In this document: in pieces, positions 1-7,464 of the stretch
How positions within the stretch are numbered: position 1 is the stretch's first letter
How the letters are laid out: each line of letters starts with the position of its first letter
DNA from: an uncultured Pirellulaceae bacterium
GTDB lineage: Bacteria > Planctomycetota > Planctomycetia > Pirellulales > Pirellulaceae
Assembly (NCBI GenBank): GCA_937921995.1
Contig: CAKZVF010000127.1
Location: forward strand, 1 to 38,783
Direction of reading: 5' to 3'
DNA: 38,783 nucleotides
The notes under the pieces: model-generated
Seen by the model: only the letters and a program-made list of their open reading frames with translations
The model's database searches: none
What the model was told of the DNA's origin: nothing
Position numbers and translations under genes: made by a program

Positions 1-1
1 T

Positions 2-181
2 GGATTTATTAACGCTTTCAATCCGCGCACCAATTGGTTTGGCAGCGATGTGATCGGCATCGACACGGGCATTACTTTGCTGATGACCGAAAATCTGCTC
101 AACGGCAGCATCTGGAACCAGTTCATGCAGCATGAGATCGCCCAACGCGGCTTCGAAGCCGCCGGGTTTAAGAAGTCGTAG
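2..181 (+). CDS. GH144-like (PF10091) beta-glucanase, C-terminal end only
   Basis: Only the last 59 codons lie in the window; the gene begins to the left. The translation starts GFINAFNPRTNWFG, continues GIDTGITLLMTEN and ends close to WNQFMQHEIAQRGF. This is the C-terminal pattern of the PF10091 'glycoamylase-like' domain (COG5368), where a Gly-Phe-x-x-Ala-Phe-Asn block is followed by IDxGxxxxMxEN and Trp-Asn/Lys-x-Phe-Met. Characterised members of this fold are the GH144 endo-beta-1,2-glucanases; the same domain occurs inside cyclic beta-1,2-glucan synthases. The next gene is an OpgG-family protein, which also belongs to beta-1,2-glucan biology, so the neighbourhood fits. Substrate is inferred; catalytic residues are outside the window. 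Confidence 0.75.
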   Translation, partial: GFINAFNPRTNWFGSDVIGIDTGITLLMTENLLNGSIWNQFMQHEIAQRGFEAAGFKKS

Positions 182-191
182 TTACGCGCGT

Positions 192-272
192 CCGTAAGTT
201 GGGCACTCCTGCCCGACCGAATTTGCATTGGTAGCGCATCAATGTGGTCGGGCAGGAGTGCCCAACTTACGG
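192..272. repeat. Perfect 27-bp inverted repeat, intergenic
   Basis: Arms at 192-218 and 246-272 are exact reverse complements, separated by 27 bases. The left arm begins ccgtaagttgggcactcctg and ends gcccgacc. It follows the stop codon of the glucanase by 10 bases and would form a very stable hairpin in RNA, so it may end transcription although no T-run follows it. The perfect arms suggest either recent insertion or selection for pairing. Other intergenic inverted repeats with different sequences occur elsewhere in this window. Confidence 0.9.
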
Positions 273-359
273 CAGTATCGGCAATACGCGGTCGGTGCCA
301 GCGCCAATTTGGGTATACTTAACCTCTCTAATAGATTCTGAGCTTTGGAAGTTTGATAG

Positions 360-1961
360 ATGCCCATCAACATTTTGCGTTTGACTTTGCTTCTCATCTT
401 CAGCGTTACGTTTGCCGCACACCTTTTCGCCCAGCAACCGGACAAAAAGAAAAAAGCCTACGGCGGCGATATCGACGCGTACATGAAAGTGAACTCGTTT
501 GAGACGCTTTCAGATCTGGCCAAAGATCTCACGCAGTACACCTTTGACCCCATGCCGGCCCCGGCGGATGTGCTCAGCGATTTAACCTACGAACAATATC
601 GTCAGATCGAATTCAAGTACCCGCGCGGCGTGTGGTGGGGTGGGAAGACGCCGTTTTGGTTCGAGTCGTTCCATCGTGGATTTTTACAGCGCGGGAAAAT
701 TGAACTGTTCACATTGATCGACGGCAAAACCGAACACGTGCCTTACAACAGCGAAGATTTTGACTACCACGGTGTGCTTGACCCATCCAAAGTCCCCGCC
801 GACACCGGGCATGCGGGTCTGAAAATCGCCGGACGGTTTCCGCGTATCGGTGACGGCGAAGAACTGCTGACATTCGTCGGTTCGAGCTACTTCCGCAGCC
901 GGCCCGACGGGTTTAGCTACGGCGCGTCGGCCCGCGCGTTGGCGGTGAACATCGCCATGAACCTGCCTGAAGAGTTTCCGGCACTGCGAGCGTTTTGGGT
1001 CATCAAACCCATCAACCATTCCAAAACCGTCAAAGTCCTAGCGCTGTTGGACAGTCCGCGCGTGACAGGTGCTTATCAATTTGATTTTACGCCCGGCATC
1101 TATGAATCGGTAGTTTTAGTGAAGGGCCGTTTGCATTTTCGGCATCAAATCGAAAAATTAGCGATCGCGCCGATCACGTCGATGTGGATGTGGGGCGATG
1201 GTTTTCCCGGCCCTGAAGATGATAACCGGCCCGCCGTACATGATTCCGACGGCGTGTTGATGCAAACCGAAGAAGACGGTTGGGTTTGGCGGCCTTTGTC
1301 CCGACATAGCTACCCTTCGACGTCATCGCGGCCGGTCAAAACGTTGCTTGGGTTTGGAGCCTTGCAGCGCAACAATGCCTTTTTCCACTTCGAGGACTAC
1401 AACGCCAACTATCACAAACGACCCAGCGTTTACGTGAGACCCAAAACACCTTGGAAAAACGGGCGCGTTGAATTCAGCGAATTCCCGGCGGCTCATGAGG
1501 GCATTGATAACATCGGCGTGTACTGGGTGTTCAATGATCCTGTCGACATCAGCAAACCCATGGATTTTGAGTACGATGTGTTGTTCTTGGTCGGCGACGT
1601 GGGGACTCAGACGGAAGTTTCACGCGCGATGGCGTTCACCGTCGATCGCAAGCCTTCCGCTGAATCAACGCCTGAAATCCCCGGCCCAATCGACATCGAG
1701 ATCCGTTTCTCCGGCGATAGCTTGCGGGGCTATGAGCACAACGTGATGCCGCGATTAGATCTAAAAGTTGCCAACGGAAAGTCGCCCGGTCAGTCGGTAC
1801 GTAGGACAGAAACAGGTGATTTTTTGGTCACGGTCACCATCGAACCCGATGGCGAAGCACCGGTCGATATGGAATTGTTCCTAGAGCATGACGATAAGAA
1901 GCTGACCGAGAATTTCTCATACCTCTGCCCGGCGCGACAGGCAGAGATCCCCAAAGAGTAG
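360..1961 (+). CDS. opgG: OpgG/MdoG-family periplasmic glucan protein
   Basis: 533 residues, close to the usual length of OpgG/OpgD. A signal peptide is clear (MPINILRLTLLLIFSVTFAA, cleavage near AHLFA-QQ). Family blocks in order: SSYFRSRPDGFSYGASARAL (175-194), GAYQFDFTPG (237-246), TSMWMWGDGF (273-282), RPAVHDSDGVLM (290-301) with WVWRPL after it, and GFGALQRNNAFFHFEDYNAN (331-350) followed by YHKRPSVYVRP. Proteobacterial OpgG acts in the periplasm in osmoregulated glucan synthesis, and OpgG/OpgD are reported beta-1,2-glucanases (GH186). The Asp-containing HFEDYNANYH block lies in the C-terminal half of the substrate domain. ATG 360 is preceded by ttggaag. The partial GH144-like gene lies just upstream on the same strand. 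No OpgH glucosyltransferase is in view, so a degradative or remodelling role is as likely as synthesis. Confidence 0.85.
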   Translation: MPINILRLTLLLIFSVTFAAHLFAQQPDKKKKAYGGDIDAYMKVNSFETLSDLAKDLTQYTFDPMPAPADVLSDLTYEQYRQIEFKYPRGVWWGGKTPFWFESFHRGFLQRGKIELFTLIDGKTEHVPYNSEDFDYHGVLDPSKVPADTGHAGLKIAGRFPRIGDGEELLTFVGSSYFRSRPDGFSYGASARALAVNIAMNLPEEFPALRAFWVIKPINHSKTVKVLALLDSPRVTGAYQFDFTPGIYESVVLVKGRLHFRHQIEKLAIAPITSMWMWGDGFPGPEDDNRPAVHDSDGVLMQTEEDGWVWRPLSRHSYPSTSSRPVKTLLGFGALQRNNAFFHFEDYNANYHKRPSVYVRPKTPWKNGRVEFSEFPAAHEGIDNIGVYWVFNDPVDISKPMDFEYDVLFLVGDVGTQTEVSRAMAFTVDRKPSAESTPEIPGPIDIEIRFSGDSLRGYEHNVMPRLDLKVANGKSPGQSVRRTETGDFLVTVTIEPDGEAPVDMELFLEHDDKKLTENFSYLCPARQAEIPKE

Positions 1962-2003
1962 GCCTCCGCCGAGATCGTATAGTTCGCGGGTGAGACGAAG
2001 CAA

Positions 2004-2077
2004 GTTTAACGACAAGCCGGCAGGCGACCTCGTTTCTGCGAGCCAAAACACGGTCGCCTGCCGGCTTGTCGTTAAAC
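2004..2077. repeat. Perfect 26-bp inverted repeat between convergent genes; probable two-way terminator
   Basis: Arms 2004-2029 and 2052-2077 are exact reverse complements with a 22-base loop. The left arm starts gtttaacgacaagccggcag and ends gcgacc. It lies between the stop of the opgG-like gene (1961) and the stop of the minus-strand gene that ends at 2169, where a bidirectional terminator would be expected. A diverged copy of the same repeat is at 18803-18875. Confidence 0.85.
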
Positions 2078-2168
2078 AGACCAAGGCCCAAATCTAAAGT
2101 AAGAACCATCCTGCTTGTGCCTTGCCGCTGACTAGATTGCGCAGAACAGTCGGCTCAAGATCAGCCAC

Positions 2169-3368
2169 TTACTCTTTGCAATAAGACAACGCCAGCAAGC
2201 TGTAACTGGTAACTAGACTTGGATCGCCTTCGTACCACCGGTCTTGCGGGTTGGTCCAAGATCCATCGGCGCTTTGCTTTTCCGCCAACACCGTTACCAA
2301 ATCAGCGCGCCAGTTGTGAACTTCGCCGTCGGCAGTCTTGATAGTCGGTTGTTGGTAAGCATCTAAAGCTTTGGCGAAAACATGGTAGTAGTAATAAAGC
2401 CCTTGCTGACCGACGCCGGGGTTGGATTGCAAATCGTAGTGTCGGCTGATCCAGTCCATGGCCGCTTTGACGCGGATGTCGTCTTTGTCGATGCCCGCGT
2501 AGAGAAAGCTCTTCAGTCCCGCGTAAGTCATCGACGCATAGCTCCGCAATCCACCGACAGGAGTTTCGTCGGTCGATTCGGCTTTGGATTCACCTTTGCC
2601 GACGGCGGAGTAAATGAATCCCCCGCGGTCGTCGGCGTTGACGACTTGCGCGAATTCGGCATCGTTGTGGGGCGTTGGTAAATTCTGACAGCGCGACATG
2701 AAGGTGACCGCTTTGGCGATCGCGACGCTATTGGATTCCGTCTTCACCTCTTTCAGGGCGTCCAAGAAGAACGAAGTGTTCGACGCGTCGGGCCGTTTGT
2801 GGCTGCCGTAGCCTTGTCCGCCGTAGTGTCGGCTGGAAGGTTGATGCCCCTCTTCTTGGTCCCACTGGATTCCTTTAATAAAGCGCGTTGCATCGGCAAT
2901 GATCTTGTCGTAACGCCCATCCCCAAAAGCTTCGTTGGCTTGGCTGAGGCACATGATGCCGACGCTGGTTTCGTAGTTGCGGAGATTGCTACCGGGAGCG
3001 TAAAGTCCGCCATCAGGCTGAACCATCGATTCGATGAACTTGAGCGCCTGTTTGATTTGAGGATTTTCGACAGAGACACCATTGCGGATCAATGCCGACG
3101 TGCACATCGACGTCACGGCGGGGCTTAGCTGTTTGCTGAAGCTGCCGTCCTCACGGTTCTGGCCCTGCTGAAGTAGAAAGGCGACGCCTTTGGCAACGGT
3201 TTGGCGACGAAGTTCGACGTCGATGGTATTTGGGGCTTCAGATTTTGAAGCTTCAGATTTTTCTTGGGCGAAAGAGGCGGATGCTGACATCGCAAACAAG
3301 AGCGTTAGACCAAAAACGCGGAAGCCAATACTGGCAAAATTTGCTGTCAGCAGATTACAGCGAACCAT
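2169..3368 (-). CDS. Secreted prenyltransferase/squalene-oxidase-repeat (alpha-alpha toroid) protein
   Basis: 399 residues from ATG 3368, chosen because ccaaggagagattg lies directly before it; an in-frame start 12 codons upstream has no such site. The N-terminus is a signal peptide (hydrophobic stretch about 15-30, then ASASFA-QE). The rest is built from helical repeats of the squalene-cyclase/prenyltransferase-beta type, each with a small DG-containing turn: ENREDGSFS-like, QPDGGLYAPG, GGFIYSAVG, ADGSWTNPQDRWY. The DxDD motif of true squalene-hopene cyclases is not seen, so enzymatic activity is doubtful; many planctomycetes carry secreted relatives of unknown role. It is 75 bases downstream of groES on the same strand and may share its transcript. 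Confidence 0.75.
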   Translation of the reverse strand: MVRCNLLTANFASIGFRVFGLTLLFAMSASASFAQEKSEASKSEAPNTIDVELRRQTVAKGVAFLLQQGQNREDGSFSKQLSPAVTSMCTSALIRNGVSVENPQIKQALKFIESMVQPDGGLYAPGSNLRNYETSVGIMCLSQANEAFGDGRYDKIIADATRFIKGIQWDQEEGHQPSSRHYGGQGYGSHKRPDASNTSFFLDALKEVKTESNSVAIAKAVTFMSRCQNLPTPHNDAEFAQVVNADDRGGFIYSAVGKGESKAESTDETPVGGLRSYASMTYAGLKSFLYAGIDKDDIRVKAAMDWISRHYDLQSNPGVGQQGLYYYYHVFAKALDAYQQPTIKTADGEVHNWRADLVTVLAEKQSADGSWTNPQDRWYEGDPSLVTSYSLLALSYCKE

Positions 3369-3443
3369 CAATCTCTCCTTGGACCCAAGACACGCCTCGA
3401 ACACTTTGCTTACCGAGGCATGTTGTTTTAAACTGGTTTTGGC

Positions 3444-3731
3444 TTAACCCATCACGGCCAAAATATCCGATTCGGTCATAATCAGCAAAATACCGTCATC
3501 CACAGTGATCTCGGTGCCAGCATAACTGGTGAACAAGACGCGGTCGCCTTCTTTGACTTGAAACGCGGCGCGGGATCCGTCGGGCAGCATGCGTCCGTTT
3601 CCAAGCGACAGAACTTTGCCTTCCTGCGGCTTCTCTCGAGCGCTATCGGGTAGAACAATTCCTCCTGCGGTCGTCTCTTCAGCGTCCATCCGTTTGACAA
3701 CAATTTTGTCGCCAAGTGGTTCGATTCTCAT
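3444..3731 (-). CDS. groS: Co-chaperonin GroES (solitary)
   Basis: 95 residues, the normal length of GroES. It starts MRIEPLGDKIVVKR and has the usual TTAGGIVLPDSAREKPQEG mobile loop region, GDRVLF and a C-terminal ESDILAVMG. GroES forms the heptameric lid of GroEL. The longer reading frame from 3773 adds 14 residues that do not belong to the family, so ATG 3731 is used. No groEL lies next to it: the downstream neighbour is the toroid protein and the upstream one a small secreted protein. Planctomycetes often have several chaperonin loci, so the partner GroEL is expected elsewhere. A terminator-like hairpin lies only about 35 bases before the start codon. No CIRCE-type (HrcA) operator is visible. 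Confidence 0.93.
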   Translation of the reverse strand: MRIEPLGDKIVVKRMDAEETTAGGIVLPDSAREKPQEGKVLSLGNGRMLPDGSRAAFQVKEGDRVLFTSYAGTEITVDDGILLIMTESDILAVMG

Positions 3732-3764
3732 TTTGTTCCCGGGAAATAGTATTGGTTCCCACGC

Positions 3765-3802
3765 AAAAAACAAAAGGCGGTCCGGATATCTCGAAACCGC
3801 CT
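3765..3802 (-). terminator. Rho-independent terminator on the minus strand, just upstream of groES
   Basis: Read on the minus strand: aggcggt, a 14-base loop, accgcct, then tttgttttttg. The stem is 3775-3781 with 3796-3802. It probably ends the transcript of the small secreted protein gene (stop at 3978). It leaves very little room for an independent groES promoter. Confidence 0.65.
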
Positions 3803-3977
3803 AACGTGGGTTCCGATATTGTTTCATGCCGGCGACAGTCATTCAAGACACACCTTTGGTGGGAAAGACGGCAATCGCCAAAAGAGTCCTGGTATTACCG
3901 GAAAACTCGACCGCAAACAGCCCTTTGTTAAGACATTGGGGCCGAAAACGAATTGTTTCCACGCCCAGCACTTGGGT

Positions 3978-4298
3978 TTATCGGGCTCGACGTACCGAGG
4001 TGCGAATCATTGCGCGGACGCCAGCCCGGCGAATGGGGCCCATGCGGTGGCCTAGGTTTTCGGCGTTGCTGATGGTGCGCTGAGTAATATAGTCGCGGTT
4101 TTGCAGCACCCACGCCGAACCGTTTTGGTCCATCTCATTGGCCAAAGCTTGGCATCGCCCGCAATCGGAACCCAGACCCATCCGGTTGATGATCTGAGTC
4201 ATTTCGGTGCCCGGTCCCTGAGCTTGCGTCGATCCTTGCGTCGACAGAAAGGCCAGTGACAAAGCGATTGCTGTCATCGAAACTCGAAATTGGAACAT
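3978..4298 (-). CDS. Small secreted protein of unknown function
   Basis: 106 residues with a clear signal peptide (MFQFRVSMTAIALSLAFLST, cleavage near TQA-QG). The mature part has one Cys-x-x-Cys pair (SDCGRCQALANEMDQNG), a WVLQNRDYI segment and a basic C-terminus (RRAGVRAMIRTSVRRAR). An aggat Shine-Dalgarno-like stretch lies before ATG 4298. I do not recognise the family. The CxxC is not in a thioredoxin context and has no following His, so it is not a cytochrome c site. The gene is monocistronic between two terminator-like hairpins. Confidence 0.55.
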   Translation of the reverse strand: MFQFRVSMTAIALSLAFLSTQGSTQAQGPGTEMTQIINRMGLGSDCGRCQALANEMDQNGSAWVLQNRDYITQRTISNAENLGHRMGPIRRAGVRAMIRTSVRRAR

Positions 4299-4460
4299 GT
4301 GTTAATCCTGATTGAGATGAGTGAAGTTTCGCGCGATGTTTCAGAGATGGTTCAATATGACATCAAACCACTCACATAGAAAGATCACAATTCAAACCGT
4401 TGAAATCAATCTAATGAAATCTAAAGCACCCCCACGCGAGCCTCCAACCGCGTTACGCAC

Positions 4461-4495
4461 AAAAAAACAGCCGGATTGAAAGCTCAACCCGGCTG
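4461..4495 (-). terminator. Rho-independent terminator on the minus strand, now without a nearby gene
   Basis: Minus-strand reading: cagccgg, a 14-base loop, ccggctg, followed by seven T (plus-strand A-run 4461-4467). The stem is 4468-4474 with 4489-4495. The nearest minus-strand gene upstream of it is the DinB-domain gene, whose stop is about 950 bases away across a region of decayed plus-strand genes. It may be a relic of a lost gene or catch read-through. Confidence 0.6.
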
Positions 4496-4510
4496 CTGTC
4501 ACAAAAGCAA

Positions 4511-5243
4511 ACGCCTACGGCACAAAACGTTTGCGATTTGCAGACTACTCCTAACACCTACTACTCGATTTCAATCGCGGGTAAATTTGCGTCGGACCAT
4601 GTGGTGCGAAACGGACTGGGTTGCATCCGCTGTCACAGTCGCGGCATCAAGGAATTCAACGACGTCGTCCGTCCGGTGGTCGACGCTTTGTAAATCCAAA
4701 GGGCTAATTCAACTGGGGCTGGCTCCTCTTTCAGCCGGCGGCGTGATCCGCAGAGACGCCTTAGAAGCCAATTTTGCCACCGCCGTTGATGCGCTGGGGT
4801 TGGGGATCTCAGTGCCGCCGATCGACGGTAATTTGCTGGCCAAATATTCCTCGGGCCAGCATCCAAATGACATAAATTTGCGAACCAATAAAGCCAATAA
4901 CTTTTTCGAATCTGGCGACCGGATGCGAGTCTTTGTAGACAACCGATCCAAGCACAAACAATTCATCGAAGTCTTCGGCACCACCGTCGACGGTGAAAAG
5001 GATTGCCTTCCCGGCGGTTAGATTGAATTGGCAACTGGGGACACGTTTGAGTTTCCATCTAGAAGAGAAGAAGGTATCGAAATTCGCCCGCGCATAGGAC
5101 GGGAGACGATCACTTTGTACCCCAGCGGTGAACCGTTTACCGCCGGAGTCCTTCTTTCAGGCAAAAACGTTAATGATTGCGTGGTTCATCCATCAATGGA
5201 ATTAAAGATTGATAAACATACGATCGAAATTGAAACGCGATAA
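4511..5243 (+). pseudogene. Broken planctomycete cytochrome-c / DUF4384-like protein
   Basis: Three pieces of one protein can be read. Piece 1 runs to a TAA near 4693 and contains DHVVRNGLGCIRCHSRG, a CxxCH haem-c site, then EFNDVVRPVVDAL. Piece 2, in another frame, carries LAPLSAGGVIRRDALEANFA and VDALGLGISVPPIDG, then ESGDRMRVFVDNRSKHKQFI. A TAG at 5019-5021 interrupts it, and the same frame continues as IELATGDTFEFPS, RETITLYPSGEP and ends MELKIDKHTIEIETR. This order (haem site with NGLxCxxCHxRG, a linker with GGVIRRD, and a DUF4384-like beta domain ending in TIEIxTR) matches a multidomain family known from planctomycetes. At least one frameshift near 4690 and one nonsense codon are needed, and the N-terminal half is absent. 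Not expected to be functional. Confidence 0.7.
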
Positions 5244-5251
5244 ACAAACTT

Positions 5252-5431
5252 GAGCGTGGTCAAACAATGGGTTCGGCCCAAGTCGGTCGTTTTTCCGACG
5301 CACTGGCCGACGGTCAAAACGGAGACGACGCCCTGAGGTCGGCTCAGATCAAACGAATCAAGTCGCGCCGAAAAGACAACGGTGCAGCGCATCCATTCTT
5401 TTGGGCAGGGTTCAGCATCAGCGGCCGGTAG
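5252..5431 (+). pseudogene. C-terminal fragment of a CHAT-domain protein
   Basis: The frame through 5267 reads MGSAQVGRFSDALADGQN, then DALRSAQIKRIKSRRKDNGA and AHPFFWAGFSISGR before TAG at 5429-5431. The block ALRxAQ, a short basic helix and HPFFWAGFxxSG is the standard end of CHAT (caspase-HetF-associated-with-TPR) peptidase domains. The catalytic His and Cys, which lie further upstream in the family, are missing, so only the last helix and strand remain. The fragment follows the cytochrome-c/DUF4384 relic by a few bases, so both may come from the same lost locus. Confidence 0.65.
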
Positions 5432-5440
5432 GAACCGGGC

Positions 5441-6646
5441 TTACTCGTTCTTTGGCCAGTTCTCCAGCTCCATTTTCTTCTTCACGTTGTCGGTATGTTG
5501 TTTGTAGTGACGTTCCATTTGCTCTAGCAAACCGCGCGGCGACCACATTTTGCTGCCCTTGGCTTTTTTGTCCAAAGGAAGATCTTTTAGGTAATAGGCG
5601 AACCGGCGTGAAAAGGCTTCGACCTGCAAGGTTAAAAGCGCTTCTTCTTGGCCTGACCAATCTGGATGGGCCGCTACATAATCTTTGGGCATCTGTTTTG
5701 GGTTTAAGTTCATCACCGGAATCTCCGGGTCGATGCTGTGATAGATCTGCGAAAAGAAAAGCAGTTCGCGTCCCATCATGTGTTCGGTATTCCAGCGCGG
5801 CGTGTGCGAACCGTCGCCGGGAACAAAATTTATCTGCGTGGCAGAAAGAGGAGCGAAAACAGCGCGCGAGTTGGCGGATGACGCTTCTTTTCGATCGAAT
5901 AGTTTGCTTAGTTCTGAGTTGGTCATCGCCCAAGTTTGGTCAGAAATTTTTATCCACTTGGTCTCCACTTTATCCTCGCTGTTTCTCTTGGTCCCTGAAA
6001 CGGCGATGAAATTTCGGTCGGTGATCTTAGTCACCGTTTCGTCATCTACGGCGTCGTTACCGCCGGCCAAGAGCACGTATCGCGGTTTCATCTGGGCGCT
6101 GAGCAGGTTCAGAGCGTCTGGGTTTGCGTCAGAGCAGCCCGTGGCGATGACGACATCGCAAGTCATCGTGTTTGTTTTCAGTACATCAGCAATTTTGTTG
6201 ATGCCCAGATCACACACCGTGACACCATCGGTTTCAATCCATGTGGTTGGATGATTCTTGTCACCGAAAACCCGTTGGTAGATAAGCAGTTTGTTGAGGC
6301 TTAAACGCTCAGAGACCAGTCCCGGTTTGCATTCTGATTTCAACTGATTGGGTTGGCGATTGAGCGTCCAGTGATTGAGTTCCTTTTCTGGATCGTAGTT
6401 CAAAACGTGCGCGGGTTGGAACTTGGAGGATTTCAGGTCGCTCAGTTCACCGATTTTGATCTTGGAATCATTGCCGGGTTCTATCGCAATTCGATACCCG
6501 CCCATCGTTTCAATCGCGCTGCCGCCGGGTTCGATAAACACCGCCAACAGTTCGCCAGTTTGGGCATGCGCCGTTGTAGAGGAGCAAATCGACAACAGCA
6601 TGCAGCAGAGGATGCGGTAGAAAAAGGAAAGTGCGATAGATTTCAT
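5441..6646 (-). CDS. Secreted protein with C-terminal DinB-like domain
   Basis: 401 residues from ATG 6646, chosen because it places a good signal peptide at the start (MKSIALSFFYRILCC, cleavage near AHA-QT); the frame is open for 14 more codons upstream. The C-terminal 130 residues begin DGSHTPRWNTEHMMGRELLF, continue LNPKQMPKDYVAAHPDWSG and end near HYKQHTDNVKKK; spaced histidines (EHMMG, HPDW, HYKQH) are as in metal-binding four-helix DinB/YfiT proteins. The N-terminal half has strands such as TWIETDGVTVCDLGI and MKPRYVLLAGGNDAVDDETV, which suggest a degenerate metallo-hydrolase-like fold, but no HxHxDH motif is present. Function unknown. It is oriented away from the LacI gene. Confidence 0.7.
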   Translation of the reverse strand: MKSIALSFFYRILCCMLLSICSSTTAHAQTGELLAVFIEPGGSAIETMGGYRIAIEPGNDSKIKIGELSDLKSSKFQPAHVLNYDPEKELNHWTLNRQPNQLKSECKPGLVSERLSLNKLLIYQRVFGDKNHPTTWIETDGVTVCDLGINKIADVLKTNTMTCDVVIATGCSDANPDALNLLSAQMKPRYVLLAGGNDAVDDETVTKITDRNFIAVSGTKRNSEDKVETKWIKISDQTWAMTNSELSKLFDRKEASSANSRAVFAPLSATQINFVPGDGSHTPRWNTEHMMGRELLFFSQIYHSIDPEIPVMNLNPKQMPKDYVAAHPDWSGQEEALLTLQVEAFSRRFAYYLKDLPLDKKAKGSKMWSPRGLLEQMERHYKQHTDNVKKKMELENWPKNE

Positions 6647-6708
6647 CAGTTTGTTTTCAAGCAAAAAGTTAGGTGGCCGTAACAGCATCCATGTAGGCAG
6701 AAGTCCAT

Positions 6709-7197
6709 TTAGGGAGGCGAACTGGTCTCCGATAGTTTACGTGCATTCAGATCCGTTTGTATTTCTGCCAGTCGTCGCCGGTTCAATGGGTACAGCAGAA
6801 TGACGAACCCCGCCGCGGCCAATGCGACCGCAGGAAGAATGCTCATCATCGTAATGATACCTTGGATCGTCTCGGGCGATTGCTGTTGGTTGATTCCGTC
6901 GACAGGGCTGACAAAGCCGTAGCTGCCCAGGCACCATCCGGGAATGGCTCCTCCGATCGCGCTGCCGATCTTTTGCGAAAAGGTGGCCGCGGCGAAGATC
7001 AGCCCGGTTGCTCGACGGTTCGTTTTCCATTGGGAATAGTCTGCGATGTCTGCGAAGGCAGCAAACATCAACACCGCCAAAGGCCCACCACTGGCCAACG
7101 AACTGAGAATCTGAAGCGCGTACGGCCACGGACAAACGGTGATGTGATTCCGGCTTCGCAGACGTGCCGGCAGCGAATGGATTGACGGGTTGTTCAT
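6709..7197 (-). pseudogene. GPH-family (MelB-like) sugar transporter with its middle deleted
   Basis: A 162-residue frame whose residues from about 27 on match the last third of GPH/MFS sugar-cation symporters: LQILSSLASGGPLAVLMFAA, then FADIADYSQWKTNRRATGLI, FSQKIGSAIGGAIPGWCLG, a final membrane helix and LNRRRLAEIQTDLN. Such transporters have about 450 residues and 12 membrane segments; roughly 290 residues are missing. The first 15 codons (MNNPSIHSLPARLRS) look like an original N-terminus joined to the tail, so an internal deletion rather than a simple 5' truncation is likely. A LacI-type operator lies 49 bases before its start codon. It probably served the GH3 enzyme's product. Confidence 0.8.
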
Positions 7198-7245
7198 TAA
7201 GATTCTGGCACGTTACACGCACGGGGAATTGAAAATCAAACGGGG

Positions 7246-7259
7246 TGAAATCGGTTTCA
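7246..7259. promoter_or_regulatory. LacI-family operator before the transporter
   Basis: The sequence tgaaatcggtttca fits the LacI/GalR-type palindrome TGAAAnCGnTTTCA at every fixed position. It lies 49 bases upstream of the transporter start and about 200 bases before the LacI gene, in the divergent intergenic region, so it could control both. A 13-of-14 match precedes the GH3 gene at 9519-9532. Confidence 0.7.
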
Positions 7260-7464
7260 ATTTTGATCCTCGCTCATAACGTAAGGGCTGCAGGTGTTAT
7301 ATAGCATTGAGTGGAAAGTCCCTGAATCTATTTCGATAGAACGAAAGTATGATCTGAACAAGCGTTAACAGATCTATCAAGAATATGCTAATATTCCGCA
7401 GCAAATTGTACAGAAACTGGCGATACGCCAAAACAACTGAAATCAGCTGTTACAAACAGGCGGC

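Noticed and set aside
5401..6009. A 202-codon plus-strand frame over the DinB-domain gene
   Set aside because: Antisense to a protein with a recognisable domain and signal peptide; composition unlike a real protein.
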